This document shows, in pieces, positions 1-9,477 of a DNA stretch of 64,000 nt. The position numbers and the translations under genes are program-made. Under the pieces are notes generated by a model, which saw only the letters and a program-made list of their open reading frames with translations, was not told where the DNA came from and ran no database searches. This stretch comes from Prolixibacteraceae bacterium. Its GTDB lineage: Bacteria > Bacteroidota > Bacteroidia > Bacteroidales > Prolixibacteraceae. The stretch is from the NCBI GenBank assembly GCA_003506435.1, contig DOAQ01000020.1:69755-133754 (forward strand), in the 5' to 3' direction. Within the stretch, counting starts at the first letter, position 1. Each line of letters starts with the position of its first letter.

Positions 1-2
1 TC

Positions 3-2177
3 GGGGAAGCAGTTGGTACAAATAAAGTTATCATCATGGTAAACAACGGGTCTTTCGCCTCTGCAGAGGCCGCGGCTTTCGGAGAGGAACAGGTTGATTT
101 TTGGGACGGTGATTTTCAGGATGACAGGGCATGTACCGAATGCTTTGCAGCCGTGGAATTAAAAAAATACCTGGTCAAAATCACAGACATAAAAGAGGGT
201 GATATCATTTTAACCGGAGTGAATAAATTCCCGGATAGAGGTGATGTTTTTATTCTTGGCTCCAGGGAATCCAATCCGCCGGTTGCTGACGGAGATGTTC
301 AATTTGCATCGGAACAATCTTTTAAAATATCAACAAAAACTGACAAGGGCAGGATTATTACCAGGGTACAAGGTAGTGACAGGATTGGTACTCTATATGG
401 CGTTTATTATTACTTAAATAAGCTTGGTATTCAATTTTACGGTCTGGGTGAAACCGGGACGGTATATCCGACAGCAGCAGTATCCATTACAGCGGATATG
501 AGTGTTGTTGAAAATCCATCTTATCTGACAAGAGGTTTTAATGCATGGGGGGACAGAAAATGTGACGATGAGTTTTTCTTGTGGATGGCAAGAAATCGAG
601 TGAATTTATGGGCCTCTCAAAATCAACCGGTTGCCTTGCTTAAAAAGCTTGGGATGAAATTTGCAGATGGCAGTCATGATATGCATAATCTCTATCTTAA
701 TCCGGAACATGAATATTCGTATGATCATCCAAAATTCGAAGGTGACGGAAATAAGCCGGAAGATCCGTATAATCCAAGCGATGAGTACAAGGGCGACATT
801 GATGGCAACGGGAAACTGACAAATTTTGAGGCGCATCCGGAGTGGTATGGATTACACGACGGGAAGAGGAGCAACAATATAGCTGAATGGGAGGGGGATA
901 ATTTCTGTACTTCCAATGCTGATGCAAGAAAAGAACTTACGAAAAATTTTGTTCAGGATATTATTGACGGCCAAAAATCGAAGGCGGATATTGTCAGGGT
1001 AGGTATGCTCGATAACGGGAAATGGTGCGAATGTGAAACCTGTAAAAACAGTGGCAATTATACGTCCAGAAGTTTTACAATTCTTAATGATCTTTTAGAA
1101 GGAATAGAGCTTGCACGTTCCCATGGAAGGCTCAATCGTAAAGTGCACATACAAATTGCAGCTTATTCTGAAACACTTTCTCCTCCTGACAGACCTTTAC
1201 CCGAGAGCTTTGATTATGAAAATATCTCCGTTAGTTTTGCACCGATCGAACGTTGTTATTGTCACAGCTTTGCCGATCCGGCCTGCTCTGAAATAAATGC
1301 CAAACTTTTAAAAGATTATCAGAATTGGGTAACGGGCGAGGGCCGAAATTACAAAGGCGCGATAACTTTCACCGAATATTACAACATAAGTTCGCTGAAA
1401 TCGTTGCCCACACTTTATACTAAAGTTATTTCAGCGGATATTCCATGGTATTATAGGAATGGTGCAAGACATTTTCGCTGGATGCATACTCCAACTAAGT
1501 TATGGGGGACATGGACATTAACACAAAATCTGCTTTCAAAACTTCTATGGAATGTGGATACGGATGTGAATAAATTTCTTGACGAGTATTTCAGCTTGTA
1601 TTATCCAACGACGACAGAACATGCCAAAAAGTTTTATGAACACCTTGAAATAGCCATGATACAAACCAAATCATTCAAACATTTTGTTTTTACACCTAAA
1701 GGTTCTTTTTCGTTCAGAAGCTGGACAGGACTAATTACAGGCGAAAAGAAAAACATTTTCTCGCTGGATCACATGAAATATGAAAAATATTCACCTGTAA
1801 TAAACGATGGACCCGATATGGTTGAAATCATAGATCATTTGAGATTGGCACGAATGGAGATTGACGCGGCTTTAGTACAATGCCATAATGATAAGGAACA
1901 GTCCAGGTTGATTGATGACGAACGAAGATTTGCCTATGGTGAATCAATGATCAATTTCTTTTATCATCTTGTCAGAACGGCAATATTCCATAACACCGAA
2001 AATACAGTTTTGGCAAAGCATGAATTTACCCAGGTAAAAAAATATGCAGAAGAATTAAAACAGGTAAAGGAACTTGTTCAGGTAGCCTCTGATGATTCCA
2101 ATGCCGAAAACGGTTTTGTCGCTACCCAAATGGTGGATGTTTATGAACTTTACGAAAACAGATATGGGTTAAAATAA
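3..2177 (+). CDS. DUF4838 domain protein (alpha-glucuronidase-like), 5' end outside window
   Basis: The frame is open from base 3 to the stop at 2177, so the true start probably lies upstream of the window; an in-frame ATG exists at 36 but lacks a signal peptide. The N-terminal part has the layout of GH67-like proteins: a domain with the AVELKKYL helix, then a GTLYGVYYYLNKLG segment, then the DUF4838 barrel with FLWMARNRVNLW. A DIDGNGKLTNFE stretch near residue 250 resembles an EF-hand or dockerin calcium loop. The paired cysteines in CECETC are typical of DUF4838. The family is found in polysaccharide-degradation loci, but its substrate is not settled; uronic-acid cleavage is inference from its GH67 relationship. 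It ends 2 bases before the next gene, so it belongs to the same operon. Confidence 0.75.
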   Translation, partial: GEAVGTNKVIIMVNNGSFASAEAAAFGEEQVDFWDGDFQDDRACTECFAAVELKKYLVKITDIKEGDIILTGVNKFPDRGDVFILGSRESNPPVADGDVQFASEQSFKISTKTDKGRIITRVQGSDRIGTLYGVYYYLNKLGIQFYGLGETGTVYPTAAVSITADMSVVENPSYLTRGFNAWGDRKCDDEFFLWMARNRVNLWASQNQPVALLKKLGMKFADGSHDMHNLYLNPEHEYSYDHPKFEGDGNKPEDPYNPSDEYKGDIDGNGKLTNFEAHPEWYGLHDGKRSNNIAEWEGDNFCTSNADARKELTKNFVQDIIDGQKSKADIVRVGMLDNGKWCECETCKNSGNYTSRSFTILNDLLEGIELARSHGRLNRKVHIQIAAYSETLSPPDRPLPESFDYENISVSFAPIERCYCHSFADPACSEINAKLLKDYQNWVTGEGRNYKGAITFTEYYNISSLKSLPTLYTKVISADIPWYYRNGARHFRWMHTPTKLWGTWTLTQNLLSKLLWNVDTDVNKFLDEYFSLYYPTTTEHAKKFYEHLEIAMIQTKSFKHFVFTPKGSFSFRSWTGLITGEKKNIFSLDHMKYEKYSPVINDGPDMVEIIDHLRLARMEIDAALVQCHNDKEQSRLIDDERRFAYGESMINFFYHLVRTAIFHNTENTVLAKHEFTQVKKYAEELKQVKELVQVASDDSNAENGFVATQMVDVYELYENRYGLK

Positions 2178-2179
2178 AA

Positions 2180-5100
2180 ATGACGATGAAAAAACCTTTT
2201 AAGAACAGCCTTTTGCAGTTTGCCGTATTCCCGATCTTGTTGTGTTTATCTGCCTGTATGGTTTTCGTCATGTGCAGGGGGAAGTCTGCGGCAACATCGG
2301 AGAACCTTGAAGCCGGGTTTATGACACCGCCTGAAAGCGCCAAACCGCGTGTATGGTGGCACTGGATGAATGGTAATATCACAAAAGAAGGCATCCGGGC
2401 TGATCTTGAGTGGATGAAGCGTGCGGGGTTCGGTGGTTTCCAGAGTTTCGATGCGGGACTTTATACCCCGCAGGTGGTCGATAAACGTTTAACCTACATG
2501 ACTCCCGAATGGAAGGAGGCCTTTTCATACGCGACAAGGCTGGGAGATTCACTGGGTTTGGAAATGGCCATTGCCGGGTCACCCGGTTGGAGCGAGACTG
2601 GTGGACCATGGGTGAAACCTGCACAGGCAATGAAGAAATTTGTTTGGAGCGAAATTCGGATTGAGGGGGGACATCCCTTTTCCGGAACTCTGCCTAAACC
2701 ACCAACTACCACCGGCAGATTCCAGAATGACTCTGGTGGAACCAGACCTAGTCAATATTGGGACGAGTATGAGGACAAGGGATTTTATGCCGATGATGCT
2801 GTCGTAGCTTACCGGGTACCGGAAAATGATATCACGATGGCAGATTTGAAGCCAAAGATTACATCGAGTGGAGGAGAGTTTGATCTCACTACACTTACAG
2901 ATGGAGATATTGTAAAATCAATCTTTTTACCATCAGCTCCGTCAAACGGCAAATCATGGATACAGTTCGAATTTTCAAAACCTGAAACTTTTCAGTCCGT
3001 CACCATGGCAGCAGATGAGGCCGACGGACACGGCACCCAGACGTTTAAAGTCAGTGATGATGGTCTTCAATTCAGAACAATCGCAGAGATTGAAAAAGAT
3101 GATCAGGTACCACAGGTTACGGTGACATTTTCACCGGTTACAGCAAGGTTTTTCCGTGTTGCTTTTACATCACCGGCCACACAAGTCACCGGCGGTGGGA
3201 TGGAAATCGCAGAGCTAGTGCTGCATCGTACAGCCCGGGTGAACCGTTTCGAGGCAAAAGCAGGGTTTGCCACGGCAACCGACTTGTATACAGCCTTAAC
3301 GCCTTCTGTCGATACCGGCGATGCAATCCGTAAGGTGGATGTGGTGGATCTGACCTCCAGGATGCAGCCTCATGGTAAGCTCAACTGGACACCTCCTGAA
3401 GGTAAATGGGCTGTGTTGCGCTTTGGCTATTCGCTCACCGGCAAAATGAACCACCCGGCTTCCCCTGAGGCTACCGGTTTGGAAGTTGATAAGCTCAATG
3501 CTGAACATGTGAAAGCCTATTTGAACAATTACCTTGACCAGTATCGGGATGCCACAAACGGATTGATCGGCGAAAAGGGACTGCAATATGTAATCTTTGA
3601 CAGTTATGAAGCCGGTATTCAGAACTGGACCGATCATATGAAAACTGAATTCAGAACAAGACGAGGCTATAATATGCTTCCTTGGCTGCCTGTATTAACG
3701 GGACATATCGTGGAAAGCGTCCGGGCCAGCGACCGGTTTCTGTGGGATTTCCGGAAAACAATTGCAGACCTTATCGCTGAAAATCATTACGGGCAATTAA
3801 CAGCATTGCTTCATGAACGGAATATGGGGAGTTATGTTGAGGCGCACGAATCTGGTCGTGCATTTATCGGTGACGGTATGGAAGTCAAACGCAATGCAGA
3901 CATACCAATGAGTGCCTTATGGACTCCCAACACATTTGGCGGCAGGATAAGTATCCTACACAAAGCCGATATCCGTGAGTCAGCTTCTGTGGCGCACATT
4001 TACGGACAAAACATGGTGGCCGCCGAGTCCATGACATCTGACGGCCCTGCGTGGGGCTGGTCTCCCGAATATTTAAAACCGGTTGCTAATATGGAATTTG
4101 CCAGTGGTGTAAACCGGATCGTCCAGTCTGTTTCCGTTCATTCACCGGATAATGATAAAATACCGGGACTTAGCCTCGAACATTGGGGACCCTGGTTAAA
4201 CAGACATGAGACCTGGGCTGAACAGGCCGGGCCATGGATCACCTACCTGGCCCGCAGTTCCTATATGTTACAGCAGGGAAAATTTGTAGCTGATATCCTT
4301 TACTTTTACGGAGAGGATAATAACATTACAGCGCTGTTCGGGAATAAATTACCCGATATTCCGTCAGGTTATAATTATGACTTTCTGAACAGCGATGCGC
4401 TTGTCCGTATCCTTTCGGTGGATCAGCAAGGACATATCGTCACACCGGGCGGGACGAGCTATCGTTTGCTGGTTCTCGATCCCAACAGTAAATACATGTC
4501 TTTGCCGGTGCTGCGCAAAATCAGCGAAATGGTAAAGGCCGGAGCTGTCGTCGCCGGTGAAAAGCCGGTTGATACACCAAGTTTAAGTGATGATCAGTCC
4601 GAGTTCAGAACTCTTGTTGATGAGCTGTGGGCAAACGGAAAAGGTGAAAATAGCGTAGGCAAAGGGAAAATTTATGCAGGACTTACAATCGCGGAGGCTC
4701 TCGCCTGTTTAAAGTTTGTACCCGACTTTGAGTACACCAAGCCGCAACCTGATACAGAACTTTTATTTGTTCACCGTAGACTGGATCATATGGATATCTA
4801 TTGGGTGAACAACCGGAATGACCGCGTGGAAAACATGGAGACAACCTTTAGGGTAGAGGGAAAAATACCTGAAGTATGGCATCCGGAAACAGGTAAAATT
4901 GAAGAGGTTTCTTATCAGATCGCGGATGGGCATACTACAGTTCCATTGAGAATGGAACCAAACGATGCTGTGTTCGTTGTTTTCCGTAAAAAGGCCCGAA
5001 AGTCATTTTATAAATTGACACAACCGGTTGAAACACGGCTTGCTGTGATCGATGGCCCATGGAATATCAGTTTCCAAACAAACCGTGGCGCACCTGCACA

Positions 5101-5527
5101 AGTAGTCTTCGATGAACTCACTTCATGGAGTAAAAATGCCAATCCCGGGATAAAATATTTCTCCGGAACCGCGAGCTACACAAAAACCATTCAGGCTTCT
5201 CCTGATTGGTTTCGGGAGGGTTCTCAAATCTGGTTAGACCTGGGATCGGTAAAAAACCTGGCAGAAGTGGCAGTGAATGGTGAGTCCCTGGGGATTATCT
5301 GGAAAAAACCATTCCGGGTAGATGTAACCGATGCGCTGAATGCAGGCGGGAATACATTGGAAATAAAAGTCACCAACCTTTGGGTCAATAGGCTAATAGG
5401 CGATCGGCAACCCGGTATTTCCCATAAGTACACCTACACAACTTTGGAATTCTATAAGGAGCATTCACCGCTATTGCCCTCGGGGCTGCTGGGTCCCGTG
5501 ACGATCACAGGTCTGTTTGTGAAATAG
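2180..5527 (+). CDS. GH106-type alpha-L-rhamnosidase (putative lipoprotein)
   Basis: This 1115-residue protein opens with a hydrophobic leader ending in a lipobox (LSAC, Cys at residue 26), so it is probably a lipoprotein facing the periplasm or surface. The mature part begins with PRVWWHWMNGNITKEGI and FGGFQSFDAG, the signature start of GH106-like enzymes. The C-terminal 150 residues look like a GH2 sugar-binding beta-sandwich (LGSVKNLAEVAVNGESLG). GH106 enzymes remove terminal alpha-L-rhamnose from complex glycans. Start choice is between ATG 2180 and ATG 2186, two codons apart. It follows the DUF4838 gene by 2 bases and precedes a URO-D-type gene by 12 bases. GH106 is well supported; rhamnose as the substrate is family inference. 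Confidence 0.85.
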   Translation: MTMKKPFKNSLLQFAVFPILLCLSACMVFVMCRGKSAATSENLEAGFMTPPESAKPRVWWHWMNGNITKEGIRADLEWMKRAGFGGFQSFDAGLYTPQVVDKRLTYMTPEWKEAFSYATRLGDSLGLEMAIAGSPGWSETGGPWVKPAQAMKKFVWSEIRIEGGHPFSGTLPKPPTTTGRFQNDSGGTRPSQYWDEYEDKGFYADDAVVAYRVPENDITMADLKPKITSSGGEFDLTTLTDGDIVKSIFLPSAPSNGKSWIQFEFSKPETFQSVTMAADEADGHGTQTFKVSDDGLQFRTIAEIEKDDQVPQVTVTFSPVTARFFRVAFTSPATQVTGGGMEIAELVLHRTARVNRFEAKAGFATATDLYTALTPSVDTGDAIRKVDVVDLTSRMQPHGKLNWTPPEGKWAVLRFGYSLTGKMNHPASPEATGLEVDKLNAEHVKAYLNNYLDQYRDATNGLIGEKGLQYVIFDSYEAGIQNWTDHMKTEFRTRRGYNMLPWLPVLTGHIVESVRASDRFLWDFRKTIADLIAENHYGQLTALLHERNMGSYVEAHESGRAFIGDGMEVKRNADIPMSALWTPNTFGGRISILHKADIRESASVAHIYGQNMVAAESMTSDGPAWGWSPEYLKPVANMEFASGVNRIVQSVSVHSPDNDKIPGLSLEHWGPWLNRHETWAEQAGPWITYLARSSYMLQQGKFVADILYFYGEDNNITALFGNKLPDIPSGYNYDFLNSDALVRILSVDQQGHIVTPGGTSYRLLVLDPNSKYMSLPVLRKISEMVKAGAVVAGEKPVDTPSLSDDQSEFRTLVDELWANGKGENSVGKGKIYAGLTIAEALACLKFVPDFEYTKPQPDTELLFVHRRLDHMDIYWVNNRNDRVENMETTFRVEGKIPEVWHPETGKIEEVSYQIADGHTTVPLRMEPNDAVFVVFRKKARKSFYKLTQPVETRLAVIDGPWNISFQTNRGAPAQVVFDELTSWSKNANPGIKYFSGTASYTKTIQASPDWFREGSQIWLDLGSVKNLAEVAVNGESLGIIWKKPFRVDVTDALNAGGNTLEIKVTNLWVNRLIGDRQPGISHKYTYTTLEFYKEHSPLLPSGLLGPVTITGLFVK

Positions 5528-5539
5528 AATATAAAAAAT

Positions 5540-6673
5540 ATGAATTCAAGAGAAAGGGTTTTAGGGGCATTTAACCAAACAGGTTACGACCGGATTCCGG
5601 TCAAACACGAAGGGACACCGGAAATCAACCGGATGATCATACGCCATTTCGGGTTGAAAAATATGGAACAGCTTTTACGGGTTGTCGGTGACGACTTCAG
5701 GTATGTTGAACCGGTTTATATAGGGCCGGAACTGCATAAATTTCCTGATGGCAGTGTAGAAGGCTACTGGGGCGAACATTACAAGTATGCCGAATTTGAA
5801 GGAGGAAAATACCTGGAAGCCAGTTACCTGCCATTTGCAAATATCCAGTCACTTGATGATTTGGATAAGTCTCACTTTCCAAAAGCAGATTGGTTCGATT
5901 ATTCAACCATCAGACAGCAATGCCAAAAAATTGCGGACCAGGGGTATGCCGTTTGTTTTGGTACCGCAGGAGACATGGATTTTATTAACAGCATTGCCCG
6001 TGTCAGGGGAACCGAGCAGGTTTTGATTGATCTGATAACTGATGACCCGGTTTATTTGGAAATAATGGATGCCCGTTTTCGATTTTATTACGATATGCAC
6101 GAAAGGGTATTGCAGACTGGCGACGGATTAATTGATTTCACCCATATTGGAGAGGATTTGGGTACCCAGAATTCACAAGTAATTGACTTTGAAATTTTTG
6201 ACAAACATTTTGCAGGAAAGTTTAAAGAATATTTTGAAATGGCCCACCGCTACGGAGCAAGGACCATGATGCATATGTGCGGCTGCGTCAGGGCATTTTT
6301 ACCGCGTTTAATTTCGTTGGGTCTGGATGTTTACGATGTGGTACAACCGACAGTTCCGGAAATGGATATTGCGGTATTACAAAAAGACTTCGGTGACAGA
6401 ATCACCTTTTGCGGAAGTGTCTGCGTTCAGAGTACGATGGCCTTCGGAGATGTGGCCGATGTAACGAAAGAAGTGGAGCGCCGGAAAAGGCTTTTTCCGA
6501 AAGGCGGACTTTTTCTGGGGCCTTCCCATGCCATTCAGGTAGGAACTCCCCTTGAAAACATTCTGGCCTTATACCGTTCGGCGGGAAGTTTAGCGGAAAA
6601 GATTGACGATTCGATTCTCTCTGTCAAAGAAGGTAAAGATGCAGAGGAGATCAACCTGTCGAAACTTTTTTAA
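5540..6673 (+). CDS. URO-D superfamily protein with methyltransferase-type zinc motif
   Basis: The start MNSRERVLGAFNQTGYDRIPV is typical of the URO-D/MtaA superfamily TIM barrel (377 residues). True uroporphyrinogen decarboxylases carry no zinc site. This protein has HMCGC followed about 60 residues later by TFCGSV, matching the His-x-Cys...Cys zinc ligands of MtaA/MtbA/CmuA corrinoid-linked methyltransferases. It is therefore more likely a methyl-transfer enzyme than HemE. It lies inside a run of glycoside hydrolase genes, and a second paralogue follows at 9474, which suggests a role in handling methylated sugars or aglycones. That role is inference: no corrinoid protein is visible in the window. 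Annotation pipelines would probably call it uroporphyrinogen decarboxylase. Confidence 0.8.
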   Translation: MNSRERVLGAFNQTGYDRIPVKHEGTPEINRMIIRHFGLKNMEQLLRVVGDDFRYVEPVYIGPELHKFPDGSVEGYWGEHYKYAEFEGGKYLEASYLPFANIQSLDDLDKSHFPKADWFDYSTIRQQCQKIADQGYAVCFGTAGDMDFINSIARVRGTEQVLIDLITDDPVYLEIMDARFRFYYDMHERVLQTGDGLIDFTHIGEDLGTQNSQVIDFEIFDKHFAGKFKEYFEMAHRYGARTMMHMCGCVRAFLPRLISLGLDVYDVVQPTVPEMDIAVLQKDFGDRITFCGSVCVQSTMAFGDVADVTKEVERRKRLFPKGGLFLGPSHAIQVGTPLENILALYRSAGSLAEKIDDSILSVKEGKDAEEINLSKLF

Positions 6674-6816
6674 CTATTTGTTCCAAATGATGGATGTCTA
6701 TGAAATATTCAAAGAAAAAATAAAAAGATCAATTTTTTTCGGGAAGGAATATCCGGACAAACCGGAGTCAGATCGCTGTTACTTAATAAAATTTTTCACT
6801 TTCACTTCCAATAAAA

Positions 6817-9477
6817 ATGAAAAAACTAATTCTTTTTCTTTTTGTATTTACCGGGTTAATGGATTCAACGGCCATTCCGTTTCAGAATGACTTACGGTTA
6901 GATTCCGGGAAGCACGTTTTCTGCAGGCAACGACAGTTATCCGATGCCAGTCCGGCAGAAGTTCCGGGCATGAATCAGTATAATCTTTCCGGAATATGGA
7001 AAGTAACGTGGAATGATGGGAATCACGGTCCGAATCATGTTGATGCGTTCTCCATGATGGATCCTTTAAATGACACGCTCCGTTATCTGGATGTTGACGT
7101 TCCCATGGATTTGATCGTAGCCATGCAAAAAAAAGGAATGATTGGCGACCTGAATTATGGTACAAATTATTTATCTGCACGATGGGTAAGTGAACAATAC
7201 TGGCAATATTACAAACAATTTAATGCCCCGAAAGAAGCTTTAAATAAACCGGTATGGTTGAAGTTTGACAGGCTCGATTATTCCGCGAGGATTTACCTGA
7301 ACGGTCAACTTATCGGGAACCATGAAAATGCTTTTATTCCTTGCCTTATTGATATTTCAGGAAAACTAAAAGAAGGAAATAATATTCTGACAGTTGGCAT
7401 TGAAAGCGGGCTGTATAACGTTGCAGATAAAAATCTGACCAATTATAATAGTTCGCTTAATGTTCATCTTAACAAACGACACTGGATACGTAAGCCTCAG
7501 TACCAGTTCTCGTGGGACTGGAATCCACAATTGATCAACGTCGGTATTACCGGGAATGTTTCGCTGATTTGGAGGGATGAAGCCAGATTAGATAATATTG
7601 TGCCCTGGATAAAGATATCGGATGATTTGTTGTCAGCAGATATTGAAATTAGAGCATTCATCGAAGGGGGAAAAGATACAAGCTCTCTTACTCTGGAGGC
7701 AACCTTGGTTGAAACGGATCAGCGGGTTTTGTCGCAAATAAAAGTAGCAGAAGGAGTTAACCCTTTCAAGCTAAAAATGAGGGTTAACAAGCCTAATCTG
7801 TGGTGGCCTGCAGGACAAGGTGACCAAAATTTATATACGCTGAAAGTTGATATAAAATCAGATGGCAAAGTGATAGATTCCGGTTTCAGGAAAATTGGAT
7901 TCAGGAAAATAGAGGTTGACCGATCACGGCATCCGGTTAAGGGGAATTTCTTTACAATAAAAGTTAATAATCGGCCTGTTTTCATGAAAGGAGGGAACTG
8001 GGTGCCACCAGATATGATTTACAGCAATATCGAAGTTAAACAGCTCGAAAAGCTGGTAGATATGGACGTTAAGGCAAATTTCAATATTCTTCGTATCTGG
8101 GGAGGAGGTCTTTTTGCCGGTAATGATTTGCTCCGATTATGCGATGAGAAGGGACTTGTTGTATGGCACGACTTCTTGTTTGCTTGCTCTAAATATCCTG
8201 GTGATGACGTTGATTTCTATAATAACGTAAAGGAAGAAGTAAACTGGGCAGTCCGTGAATTTGCCTATCATCCTTCCCTAATTATATGGTGTGGCAATAA
8301 TGAGATAGAATGGGGCACATGGGCATGGGGTTTTACAAATACAGGAAAAGTAGCTCCGGATTATTTCATTTACCATCATCTGATGCCAATTATAATGAAA
8401 GAAGAAGATCCATATCGTTTATATTGGCCAAGTTCGCCTTATTCAGAAAATTTGGAATTTCCCAATAGCCCCTATACCGGCGATCAGCATCCCTGGGATG
8501 TTTCGTTAGGGAAAGATAGCACCAGCTTTTGGGCTTATAGAAAATATGTTGACCGTTTTCCAAACGAGGGCGGAGTTCTTGGCGCCAGTTCCCCGGCTAC
8601 CCTGCGTCAGTTTTTGCCTGCCGGCGAACAGTTCATTCGCTCTTTCTCGTGGGATTTGCACGATAATCTGGTGAATTTCTGGAACGATAAAAAAGGTATA
8701 ACATATCGATTTGTGGAGGACTGGCTTGGCAAAGACTATACGAAAATGAGTTTTGATGATTACGTATTTGCCAGCGCATTACTTCAGTCAGAAGGATTGT
8801 CAGAATACATAAATAATTATCACAGAAGAATGTACAGTAGTTCAGGCACTATATTTTGGATGTATAATGATTCGTGGCCGGTTACTCACGGCTGGACAAT
8901 CGTAGATTATTACCTCCGGAAGAAACTTGCATACCATCCGGTAAGAAGGGCATTTGAACAAATTTGTGTTGTAGTGGCAGAGGAAGGTTCGAAAATTAAT
9001 ATCTATGGGATAAACGAAAGACAGAAACCATGGACTGGTAAACTTCAATATGGGTTGTTCGGGATAAATGGTAAATATGCTGTTAATGAGCAGAAAAACA
9101 TCTTATTACCCCCGAATTCATCGACGATAATCGCTTCTTTTGAAAAAAAAGTTTTTGAAGAAGCAGGAATTAAGGATCATGGAGCATTTGCCATATTGAA
9201 AGACAAAGCAACAATTATCTCGCAACACCGGTTGTTTCTGACGAGATTTAAAGATCTTGAGCTATCAAAACCTCAGGTTTCGATCAGGCAAGACGACGAT
9301 AAAGCTACCATTAGTTCCCCTTCTTTTGTCTGGGGGCTTTGCCTCGATGTTGATGGAGAATCAGATATTTCCGACAACTGTTTTGACCTTCTTCCTGATA
9401 TTTCATATGTGGTTAATTGCCCAAAGGGAGCTAAAATAGAAGTAAAAATGACTGGTAATGATTTGATGAACAGATGA
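6817..9477 (+). CDS. GH2 family beta-mannosidase, secreted
   Basis: An 886-residue protein with an N-terminal signal peptide (MKKLILFLFVFTGLMDSTA). It has the GH2 order: sugar-binding beta-sandwich, immunoglobulin-like domain, TIM barrel. The barrel carries NILRIWGGGLFAGNDLLRLC, VVWHDFLFAC and HPSLIIWCGNNE, close to beta-mannosidase consensus rather than beta-galactosidase. The predicted acid/base is Glu496 of the GNNE motif. The reaction would be release of terminal beta-mannose from oligosaccharides or N-glycan cores. A 143-base gap precedes it, and its stop overlaps the start of the next URO-D-type gene by 4 bases (ATGA), so the two are probably translationally coupled. Specificity for mannose is by motif similarity only. 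Confidence 0.85.
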   Translation: MKKLILFLFVFTGLMDSTAIPFQNDLRLDSGKHVFCRQRQLSDASPAEVPGMNQYNLSGIWKVTWNDGNHGPNHVDAFSMMDPLNDTLRYLDVDVPMDLIVAMQKKGMIGDLNYGTNYLSARWVSEQYWQYYKQFNAPKEALNKPVWLKFDRLDYSARIYLNGQLIGNHENAFIPCLIDISGKLKEGNNILTVGIESGLYNVADKNLTNYNSSLNVHLNKRHWIRKPQYQFSWDWNPQLINVGITGNVSLIWRDEARLDNIVPWIKISDDLLSADIEIRAFIEGGKDTSSLTLEATLVETDQRVLSQIKVAEGVNPFKLKMRVNKPNLWWPAGQGDQNLYTLKVDIKSDGKVIDSGFRKIGFRKIEVDRSRHPVKGNFFTIKVNNRPVFMKGGNWVPPDMIYSNIEVKQLEKLVDMDVKANFNILRIWGGGLFAGNDLLRLCDEKGLVVWHDFLFACSKYPGDDVDFYNNVKEEVNWAVREFAYHPSLIIWCGNNEIEWGTWAWGFTNTGKVAPDYFIYHHLMPIIMKEEDPYRLYWPSSPYSENLEFPNSPYTGDQHPWDVSLGKDSTSFWAYRKYVDRFPNEGGVLGASSPATLRQFLPAGEQFIRSFSWDLHDNLVNFWNDKKGITYRFVEDWLGKDYTKMSFDDYVFASALLQSEGLSEYINNYHRRMYSSSGTIFWMYNDSWPVTHGWTIVDYYLRKKLAYHPVRRAFEQICVVVAEEGSKINIYGINERQKPWTGKLQYGLFGINGKYAVNEQKNILLPPNSSTIIASFEKKVFEEAGIKDHGAFAILKDKATIISQHRLFLTRFKDLELSKPQVSIRQDDDKATISSPSFVWGLCLDVDGESDISDNCFDLLPDISYVVNCPKGAKIEVKMTGNDLMNR

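Noticed and set aside
5540..6673. Calling this gene hemE
   Set aside because: The zinc motif, operon context and presence of a second divergent paralogue argue against a heme-pathway decarboxylase.
6687..6890. Small frame beginning MMDVYEIFKEKIKRS between URO-D and beta-mannosidase genes
   Set aside because: It overlaps the signal peptide of the beta-mannosidase by 74 bases, has no recognisable domain and becomes low-complexity.
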